Shown here piece by piece: positions 1 through 4,389 of a stretch of DNA of 10,158 nt. The DNA comes from Candidatus Firestoneibacteriota bacterium. Lineage in GTDB: Bacteria > Oederibacteriota > JAAXVQ01. Under the pieces are notes generated by a model that had not been told where the DNA came from, ran no database searches, and worked only from the letters and a program-made list of their open reading frames with translations. Both the position numbers and the translations under genes were made by a program. Position 1 is the first letter of the stretch. The number at the start of each line of letters is the position of its first letter. The DNA lies in NCBI GenBank assembly GCA_013335425.1, contig JAAXVQ010000042.1:1-10158 (forward strand), in the 5' to 3' direction.

Positions 1-441
1 CGCGACTTTGCCGACTTGCTCGACGTACCGACCAACTTTGTGTCCGACATTATCAAGGATCAGCGCGGCACAACTCGGGATGGACGGAAAATCTATACGC
101 TGGGCGATGTCTATCCTCACGCCGACCTGGTGACATATCCTTCGGACATCGAGGGGTTCGGCAATGCTTTTCTCGAAGCCATCTATTACCGTCGGCCTAT
201 TGTCGTCAACAATTACTCGATCTTTGACATAGACATCAAGCCGAAGGGCTTTCGCGTGATCGAGTTCGACGGCTATATCACCGACGACACGGTTCGCCAG
301 GTGCGGCAGGTGTTGCAGGAACCCGACCTGGCGCGAGAGATGACCGAGCACAACTATCGGCTGGCGCATCGTCACTATTCTTATGCGATGATCGAGCGCC
401 GCTTACAGACGCTCATCGCCGACTGCTTTGGCGAGCAGTAA
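1..441 (+). CDS. GT4 family glycosyltransferase, C-terminal part (5' end outside window)
   Basis: The frame is open from the first base and ends at TAA 439-441, so only the last 146 codons are seen. A TTG at 16 is in frame, but coding sequence continues through it to the edge, so I do not take it as the start. The visible part is the C-terminal Rossmann half of a GT-B fold retaining glycosyltransferase. YPHADLVTYPS is followed by EGFGNAFLE, the E-x7-E motif of GT4 enzymes that contacts the nucleotide-sugar donor. PIVVNNYS and a C-terminal helix with HNYRLAHRHYSY follow, as is usual in the family. It probably transfers a sugar from a nucleotide donor in the cytoplasm. The stretch resembles GT4 enzymes annotated near sucrose-phosphate or mannosylglucosylglycerate synthases, but acceptor and product cannot be read from this fragment. 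No terminator is obvious after it. Confidence 0.85.
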   Translation, partial: RDFADLLDVPTNFVSDIIKDQRGTTRDGRKIYTLGDVYPHADLVTYPSDIEGFGNAFLEAIYYRRPIVVNNYSIFDIDIKPKGFRVIEFDGYITDDTVRQVRQVLQEPDLAREMTEHNYRLAHRHYSYAMIERRLQTLIADCFGEQ

Positions 442-495
442 GGTGAATCATGACAAGCAATAAACTACTAATTGGCAACAATCTTGACTTATTCA

Positions 496-540
496 AGGAC
501 ATTTCAAACAAAAGCGCGTATAAGAGTTTTAGTAAATAAT
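496..540 (+). promoter_or_regulatory. candidate sigma70-type promoter for the Fe-S protein gene
   Basis: AGGACA at 496-501 (4 of 6 to TTGACA) lies 17 bases before TATAAG at 519-524 (5 of 6 to TATAAT). This puts transcription start near 531, about 50 bases before the ATG at 580. The surrounding 442-545 is clearly more AT-rich than the flanking genes. A second -35-like TTGACT at 484-489 has no -10 at a proper distance. Prediction by eye only. Confidence 0.4.
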
Positions 541-546
541 TGGAAG

Positions 547-561
547 GGCGTTTCAAACGCC
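547..561 (+). promoter_or_regulatory. perfect hairpin abutting the Shine-Dalgarno of the Fe-S protein gene
   Basis: GGCGTTT-C-AAACGCC is a perfect 7-bp inverted repeat around one base; in RNA it would fold with about 5 bp and a five-base loop. It ends at 561 and the ribosome-binding site GGAGGG begins at 562. It would lie in the 5' untranslated region of the predicted transcript. It could be an operator for a small dimeric regulator or an RNA element affecting ribosome access; the sequence alone cannot decide. Confidence 0.4.
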
Positions 562-579
562 GGAGGGCAAAAAAAAAAC

Positions 580-1443
580 ATGGCCGAAGTCCGGAAAATT
601 ATAAAGATCGACGAAGATCGTTGCAATGGGTGCGGGCAGTGCATTCCCAATTGTCCGGAAGGAGCCCTGCAGGTCATTGACGGCAAGGCACGGTTGGTCA
701 GCGACTTTTTTTGCGACGGTTTAGGGGCTTGTCTCGGGCATTGTCCAAAAGGCGCCATCAGCGTCGAAGAACGCGCGGCCGAACCTTACAGTGAAGAGCG
801 GGTGATGGAGAACATTGTTGCCAAGGGAGAAAACACCACCCGGGCGCATTTGGAACACCTCCACGCGCACGGGGAAACCGAACTCTTTAACCAAGCCGTA
901 GCGTTCCTAAAGACACGGAGGTTGCCCAATCCCTACGCACCGGCGTTGGCGGAATTGGAACACCACGGCGGCTGTCCGGGTACGCGCATACGGGCGTTCA
1001 AACCCGAAGCTTCCTCCGAAAAACAAAATAGGGCGGCCGCGACGTTCGAAAGTCGGGAGTCGCAGTTGCAAAACTGGCCGGTGCAGATTCATCTGCTCAA
1101 CCCCAACGCGCCTTATTTTAAAGACGCGGATCTGCTGATTGCCGCCGATTGCACGGCTTTTTCCCTGGCGGATTTTCATGAAACGTTCTTAAAAGGGAAG
1201 GTGTTGCTGATCGGTTGCCCGAAACTTGATGACGGGGAAGCCTATGGGGATAAATTGACCGCGATTTTTAAGAACAACAAAATTCGTTCCATCACCCTGC
1301 TGCATATGGAGGTTCCCTGTTGTTTCGGGTTGCTGGCGTTGGTTAAGGAAGCCCTCGCACAGGCTCAAAAACAGGTGCCTTTGGAAAGCGTGGAGGTGAG
1401 CTTGCAGGGACAAATTAAAACACGGGAAGCGCAGAAGAACTAA
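580..1443 (+). CDS. ferredoxin-domain protein with a 4Fe-4S and a probable 3Fe-4S motif
   Basis: The product is 287 residues. I chose ATG 580 because GGAGGG (562-567) precedes it and because homology-like sequence begins there; an in-frame TTG at 472 has no support. The N-terminal domain has C15-x2-C18-x2-C21-x3-C25-P, a full [4Fe-4S] motif. Its second half has C45-x5-C51-x3-C55-P, with Leu48 where the middle cysteine would be. By analogy with seven-iron ferredoxins this suggests a second [3Fe-4S] site. The remaining ~225 residues carry further conserved-looking cysteine motifs: GGCPGTR, AADCTAF, GCPKLDD and EVPCCFG. I recognise this layout from proteins annotated only as 4Fe-4S ferredoxin or ATP-binding protein in anaerobic bacteria. 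Its role is probably cytoplasmic electron transfer or redox sensing; the partner is unknown. It has no signal peptide or membrane segment. It seems to be transcribed alone, ending at the hairpin at 1442-1482. Confidence 0.88.
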   Translation: MAEVRKIIKIDEDRCNGCGQCIPNCPEGALQVIDGKARLVSDFFCDGLGACLGHCPKGAISVEERAAEPYSEERVMENIVAKGENTTRAHLEHLHAHGETELFNQAVAFLKTRRLPNPYAPALAELEHHGGCPGTRIRAFKPEASSEKQNRAAATFESRESQLQNWPVQIHLLNPNAPYFKDADLLIAADCTAFSLADFHETFLKGKVLLIGCPKLDDGEAYGDKLTAIFKNNKIRSITLLHMEVPCCFGLLALVKEALAQAQKQVPLESVEVSLQGQIKTREAQKN

Positions 1444-1482
1444 ACCCCTGCCGAGGCGATTGATGGGCCCGGGCAGGGGTTT
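1442..1482. terminator. hairpin between convergent genes, probable bidirectional terminator
   Basis: AAACCCCTGCC (1442-1452) pairs perfectly with GGCAGGGGTTT (1472-1482), an 11-bp stem with a 19-base loop. It overlaps the stop codon of the Fe-S protein gene and lies 26 bases from the stop of the opposing flavoprotein gene. The A/T ends of the stem give short U stretches on either strand, but the U tracts are weak, so efficiency is uncertain. Its place between two converging genes supports a shared terminator. Confidence 0.65.
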
Positions 1483-1507
1483 GGTTGGGAAACCAATTCG
1501 GGCCGGC

Positions 1508-2659
1508 TCAGCAGGCGGCGAGCTGTGCTTGGGTCAGATACCAGGCTTGCTTTTTGAGAAAATATTCCACGGCGGTTTTATATTCCGCCAGCAAAGAATC
1601 CATCAGTTCCTTCACCGAAGTGATTTTTTCCACTCGGTAGGCATTGGCCCCGGAAAAAACAAAGCCCTTGTCCAACTCTCCCGTATGGGCGCTCAACAGG
1701 GCCTTGGCAATGCAATAAGGCGCATGGGTGAAATCGCAGGTCTGCAGGCATTTCCAAGGGCATTGGGTCGGTTGGTTCAAACCTTGGGTAACGCTCTGTA
1801 AAAAGGCGTTTTTCATGGCCCGACCGGGCAGGCCCACCGGGCTGTCGATAATCACCAAATCTTCCTGTTTGCAATCCACAATCGACTGCTTGAAAGCATC
1901 GGCTGCGTCGCATTCGTACGTGGCGATAAAGCGGGTGGCCAACTGCACGCCTTGGGCGCCCAATTGCAGGAATTTGAAAATATCCCCGCCGGAAAAAACG
2001 CCGCCGCCGACAATGATGGAAATGGGTTTCTGATATTTTTCTTCGAACGGTTTGACGGCTTCAATCACTTCAGGAAGCAGGGACTCCAACTGGTACTCGG
2101 GGAGTTCCAAATGGATTTTGTTGAATCCCAAGTGCCCGCCCGCGCGGGGTCCTTCGAGCACGAATGCATCGGGAACCATCTGGTAATGTTTGGACCAGTG
2201 GCGGCAAATAATCCGAGCCGCCCGGTCCGAAGAAACAATCGGGACCACTTTGGTCAAAATCGCCCGCCAGGTGGCTTCCGGGATGGCTTCCGGTTTTTGG
2301 ATTGGCAGGCCCGCGCCCATGAAAATGAAATCAATGCCCTCTTCCCAGGCCGTTTGAGCCAATTCGCCGTAATCGGTCAAGGCAATAAGGATGTTGACCC
2401 CGAGGAGTCCTTTGGTCAAAGAGCGCGCCTTTTGGATTTCGCTACGCAGTGAGAGGACGTTTCCGACTTTAAAGTGCACGTTGGGGACAGGATGAACAAA
2501 GCCCAGCCCGGTCACGGAGATAACGCCGATGCCGCCTTGGTTAGCCACAGCGGAAGCCAAGCCGGCCAGGGAAATGCCGATGCCCATGCCGCCTTGAATG
2601 ATGGGAACCCGCGCTTCCAGCTTGCCGATTTTTAAGGAGGGTAAATTCAGGGATAACAA
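1508..2659 (-). CDS. nitronate monooxygenase / 2-nitropropane dioxygenase family flavoprotein
   Basis: The product is a 383-residue FMN-dependent TIM-barrel protein of the nitronate monooxygenase family, also related to FabK-type enoyl-ACP reductases. Visible motifs are IIQGGMGIGIS (20-30) on the first strand, EGPRAGGHLG (169-178), and GGGVFSGGDI (218-227) with GVQLATRF (237-244), which form the FMN phosphate site. His176 in GGHxG matches the position of the catalytic base in characterised nitronate monooxygenases. The likely reaction is oxidation of alkyl nitronates to carbonyl and nitrite; the real substrate is unproven. The C-terminal part has C300-x3-C304-x3-C308-x7-C316, which I remember from a branch of this family in anaerobes. 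The start is TTG (2657-2659): AAAGAGG stands 6 bases upstream, and the first residues (LKIGKLEARVPIIQGG) fit the family N-terminus. The length is normal. It is cytoplasmic and probably monocistronic. Confidence 0.9.
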   Translation of the reverse strand: MLSLNLPSLKIGKLEARVPIIQGGMGIGISLAGLASAVANQGGIGVISVTGLGFVHPVPNVHFKVGNVLSLRSEIQKARSLTKGLLGVNILIALTDYGELAQTAWEEGIDFIFMGAGLPIQKPEAIPEATWRAILTKVVPIVSSDRAARIICRHWSKHYQMVPDAFVLEGPRAGGHLGFNKIHLELPEYQLESLLPEVIEAVKPFEEKYQKPISIIVGGGVFSGGDIFKFLQLGAQGVQLATRFIATYECDAADAFKQSIVDCKQEDLVIIDSPVGLPGRAMKNAFLQSVTQGLNQPTQCPWKCLQTCDFTHAPYCIAKALLSAHTGELDKGFVFSGANAYRVEKITSVKELMDSLLAEYKTAVEYFLKKQAWYLTQAQLAAC

Positions 2660-2686
2660 AGTGAACCTCTTTCTTGTATTTTAAAA

Positions 2687-2715
2687 CCTACTACGGAAAT
2701 TTTCGCCGCTGTCAA
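2687..2715 (-). promoter_or_regulatory. candidate promoter of the nitronate monooxygenase-like gene
   Basis: On the minus strand a perfect TTGACA -35 (2710-2715) is followed after 16-17 bases by a poor -10 (TAGTAG at 2688-2693 or AGTAGG at 2687-2692). Transcription would start around 2680, just before the Shine-Dalgarno at 2666-2672. The -35 is convincing; the -10 is weak, so an activator or a different -10 is possible. Confidence 0.35.
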
Positions 2716-2806
2716 GACCGGTGGGAAAGCATTCCGGGGTGAAAAGCGACTGGGAACATTGAAATGCATAACCGATAAACAACAGGCTGGTTTGTGCCCC
2801 CTGGCC

Positions 2807-2837
2807 AAAAAAAAAGCCCAGGCATTTGCCTGGGCTT
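2807..2837 (-). terminator. strong intrinsic terminator on the minus strand
   Basis: AAGCCCAGGCA (2814-2824) and TGCCTGGGCTT (2827-2837) form an 11-bp perfect stem with a two-base formal loop (effectively four bases). Read on the minus strand, the stem runs straight into nine consecutive T (complement of 2807-2815), a textbook rho-independent terminator. On the plus strand the tail is mixed (TTGTATTTCT). No minus-strand protein gene lies directly upstream, so it implies a transcript that begins within 2838-3270. Confidence 0.85.
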
Positions 2838-3040
2838 GTATTTCTAGAAACAAAAAGCAGAGGGTAAAGCGTCGAAAGCGGACCGTCTTCTCAACTTGAT
2901 CTGCTTTGGTTGATCAACTGCTCTGCATGATTGCTTCACAAAATCCTGGCACTCGGGCTGGGCGGTTTTCCGGCCAATGGGCGGTTCGCAGCTCTGCACG
3001 CCGTATTTTCCGGGTATCACCCTACTGCATTTCATAATAC
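2807..3040 (-). ncRNA. candidate structured small RNA, about 234 nt, family unknown
   Basis: Three independent signs agree. (1) A strong intrinsic terminator at 2807-2837 faces this way. (2) A good sigma70-like promoter sits at 3048-3076, giving a start near 3040. (3) The two ends of the transcript pair: GCAG-U-AGGGUGA (from 3028 leftward) with UUUACCCU-CUGC (2857-2868). Flanking GAAA and UUUU extend the stem, for about 15 bp with one U bulge and one U-U mismatch. The interior has smaller hairpins such as GCAG-AG-CUGC and UUGAUC/GAUCAA. A long closing stem with inner hairpins recalls 6S RNA in outline, but I see no diagnostic 6S, RNase P, SRP or tmRNA signatures. A 63-codon frame (2844-3035) spans the same stretch, but it has no Shine-Dalgarno and a composition unlike a real protein. 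A leaderless small protein remains possible. Confidence 0.5.
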
Positions 3041-3055
3041 GAATACCATTATGAA
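3031..3055. promoter_or_regulatory. 8-bp inverted repeat over the small RNA promoter, possible operator
   Basis: TTCATAAT (3031-3038), a nine-base spacer and ATTATGAA (3048-3055) form a perfect dyad. The centre-to-centre distance of 17 bases, under two helical turns, suits a dimeric helix-turn-helix regulator. One arm holds the predicted -10 of the minus-strand RNA and the other covers its predicted start region. It is too AT-rich and loosely spaced to be a terminator. Confidence 0.4.
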
Positions 3056-3076
3056 GAATTATCTGAGATTCGGCAA
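3048..3076 (-). promoter_or_regulatory. candidate sigma70-type promoter for the small RNA
   Basis: On the minus strand TTGCCG (3071-3076, 4 of 6) is followed by exactly 17 bases and CATAAT (3048-3053, 5 of 6). The -10 lies inside an inverted repeat (3031-3055) that could bind a regulator and occlude the promoter. Confidence 0.5.
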
Positions 3077-3270
3077 GCGTTCAATTAGTTATTTTTGGAG
3101 ATTCGATTAAATCCTTGTTTTTAAAGCGGATAAAAAGGGGCGGAATTGCTCTGTGGATAAGTTTGGCGCGCGTATGGTTCGGTTTGGCCATAAAACAAAA
3201 AAACTAAAACCACCTTTTAACCCCCGCGGTGTCAAACAAGTGAGACCGAAATAGGTACAAGGAGCGGGTC
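3056..3270. other. intergenic region upstream of the eRF1-like gene, with a perfect DnaA box
   Basis: No gene is seen here. TGTGGATAA at 3152-3160 is an exact DnaA box (TTATCCACA on the minus strand), and GCGGATAA at 3126-3133 is a partial match. A-rich tracts lie at 3191-3209. I could not find a convincing -35/-10 pair for the downstream plus-strand gene. One exact 9-mer can occur by chance; no cluster of boxes, dnaA or dnaN is visible, so I do not call an origin. Confidence 0.4.
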
Positions 3271-3786
3271 ATGAAAATTCGTGCTGGGTTGTGGATCGAT
3301 CATGCAAAAGCAGTGGTGGTGGCTCTCACGGAAGGAGGCGTAAAGACGCTTTCGATTACTTCCAAAGCGGAAAAACCTTTTGGGCCTGTGAAGGTAAGTG
3401 CCGGAAGGAAGTCCTGGGGCATCTCTCAATTGCCTGCAGACGACAGCCTGCAGCGGCGGGAGACGGGTCAATTGAAAATTTTCTATGAAGCGGTCATTGC
3501 CGGCTTGCGCAATGCTCGCGAGATTTTGGTTTTAGGACCCGGCGAAGCCAAACTGGAGATGAAGAAACGGATGGAGAGAGACGGCCTGGGTGAGAGAATT
3601 GTGGCCGTCGAAACCTCAGGACGCCTGACAGACCGGCAAGTTTCAGCCAAGATTCAGAAGTATTTTCGAGAACAGCGCGGTAAACAGGCTCCAAAAGTGT
3701 TTCCCGGCCGGAGTAGCCAGAAGCGGCGCTTGCCGCGGGAAGTTCATAGTGTGGATCGGTTCCGGTATTCACAGGAACTGAATTAG
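3271..3786 (+). CDS. small bacterial eRF1/Pelota-like protein (no GGQ loop)
   Basis: The product is 171 residues. ATG 3271 has AAGGAG at 3259-3264, six bases upstream. The N-terminus, MKIRAGLWIDHAKAVVVAL, has a beta-strand pattern with a WID motif. The middle has VLGPGEAK (87-94) followed by a charged helix, then VAVETSGRLTDRQVSAKIQKYF (111-132). From memory, GPGEAKxELKKR and TDRQxxAKV are hallmarks of a family of small proteins in deltaproteobacteria and relatives that align with the C-terminal, L7Ae-like part of archaeal/eukaryotic release factor eRF1 and Pelota/Dom34. No GGQ peptidyl-hydrolase motif is present, so peptide release is unlikely; ribosome or RNA binding is the natural guess. 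The last ~39 residues are strongly basic and look disordered. A cytoplasmic location is expected. Possibly monocistronic, as a large inverted repeat follows at 3800-3838. Confidence 0.75.
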   Translation: MKIRAGLWIDHAKAVVVALTEGGVKTLSITSKAEKPFGPVKVSAGRKSWGISQLPADDSLQRRETGQLKIFYEAVIAGLRNAREILVLGPGEAKLEMKKRMERDGLGERIVAVETSGRLTDRQVSAKIQKYFREQRGKQAPKVFPGRSSQKRRLPREVHSVDRFRYSQELN

Positions 3787-3799
3787 AGCCACTTCGGCC

Positions 3800-3838
3800 T
3801 AGCCCCTCTATTTTTGCGCAGCGAGAATAGAGGGGCTA
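3800..3838. terminator. 13-bp perfect stem-loop after the eRF1-like gene
   Basis: TAGCCCCTCTATT (3800-3812) and AATAGAGGGGCTA (3826-3838) pair without mismatch around a 13-base loop. It starts 14 bases after the upstream stop, where a terminator would be expected. Neither strand has a U tract after the stem, so it is not a standard intrinsic terminator. It could stabilise a 3' end or work as an operator for the next gene, since TATAAT follows at 3840-3845. Confidence 0.5.
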
Positions 3839-3839
3839 C

Positions 3840-3845
3840 TATAAT
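3840..3845 (+). promoter_or_regulatory. possible -10 element for the ferritin-like gene
   Basis: An exact TATAAT lies 76 bases before the ATG at 3922, next to the 13-bp inverted repeat. No -35 hexamer exists at 16-18 bases: the bases there are the loop of the repeat. If this is a promoter it would need an activator or an unusual -35. Weak call. Confidence 0.3.
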
Positions 3846-3921
3846 CAGCGAAAAGCTTAAACAGCTGAAGACGGGAAATACCCGCCGGCGAGCCAGATGA
3901 AAAAGCGAGGAGGCGTTAATC

Positions 3922-4365
3922 ATGAGTGACATTAAAAAGGAAGTGCTCGACATGTTGAACCGTGCGTTGGAATTGGAGCATGCGGCACGCATTCAATATC
4001 TGGCGCATGCCGAAGCGGTTCATGGCTTGGGCGCCGAGCCCATTATTGCGCGGCTCAAGGAAATCGCGGCGGACGAATTAAAACACGAAGGCGCTTTTCG
4101 GAACCTTATCGGCGCTTACTTGGGCGGAAACCCTTCCATGAGCCTGGCGGAAACGCACAAAGCGAGAGAACTCAAGGGCATTTTAGAGGTCAATCTTAAG
4201 GGTGAAAAGGAAGCGGTGGATTTCTATCAGCAAATTTATCAAAAGGTGATGGACAATAAAAAGGCCTTTCCCTATGCCCTCGAAACCTTGGAGCACCAGT
4301 TGCGGCATGTGATCATCGAGGAAGAAGAACACATTACCGAATTAGCGGTTCTGTTGCAGGACTGA
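3922..4365 (+). CDS. ferritin-like diiron protein (bacterioferritin/rubrerythrin type)
   Basis: The 147-residue product is almost entirely helical, in a four-helix pattern. Start ATG 3922 is preceded by AGGAGG (3908-3913) with an 8-base gap. Likely iron ligands lie where ferritin-like proteins place them: Glu19 in ELEHAARIQY, Glu52 and His55 in DELKHE, Glu95 in GEKEAVDFY, and Glu134 with His137 in EEEEH. It lacks the C-terminal rubredoxin CxxC knuckles of full rubrerythrin, and no haem-binding Met is obvious, so it is a short ferritin-like or bacterioferritin-like protein. Expected roles are iron oxidation and storage, or peroxide reduction in the cytoplasm. The gene stands alone, with a stem-loop and TATAAT upstream. 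Its stop lies only 24 bases from that of the giant gene on the other strand, and no good terminator is visible between them. Confidence 0.88.
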   Translation: MSDIKKEVLDMLNRALELEHAARIQYLAHAEAVHGLGAEPIIARLKEIAADELKHEGAFRNLIGAYLGGNPSMSLAETHKARELKGILEVNLKGEKEAVDFYQQIYQKVMDNKKAFPYALETLEHQLRHVIIEEEEHITELAVLLQD

Positions 4366-4389
4366 AGTTACGGGGCAGGTGTTGCCGCC

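Noticed and set aside
450..539. 29-codon frame starting ATG 450 after the glycosyltransferase
   Set aside because: Weak AAGGTG before it, no recognisable sequence, and it overlaps the predicted promoter of the next gene; better explained as AT-rich spacer.
472..579. N-terminal extension of the ferredoxin-domain protein from TTG 472
   Set aside because: The extension shows no family likeness, crosses a promoter-like region and a hairpin, and ATG 580 has its own ribosome-binding site.
1952..2452. 166-codon plus-strand frame
   Set aside because: Antisense to the FMN-binding core of the nitronate monooxygenase-like gene; no start signal or family features.
2807..3040. 6S RNA, RNase P RNA, SRP RNA or tmRNA at the small RNA locus
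   Set aside because: The long closing stem resembles 6S in outline, but I found none of the conserved sequence blocks of these RNAs, so no family name is given.
3056..3270. Replication origin around the DnaA box
   Set aside because: Only one exact box and one partial, no repeat cluster, and no dnaA, dnaN, gidA or rpmH genes nearby.
3846..3921. Riboswitch in the leader of the ferritin-like gene
   Set aside because: There is a small CGGG-AAATA-CCCG hairpin, but no conserved core of any riboswitch class I know.
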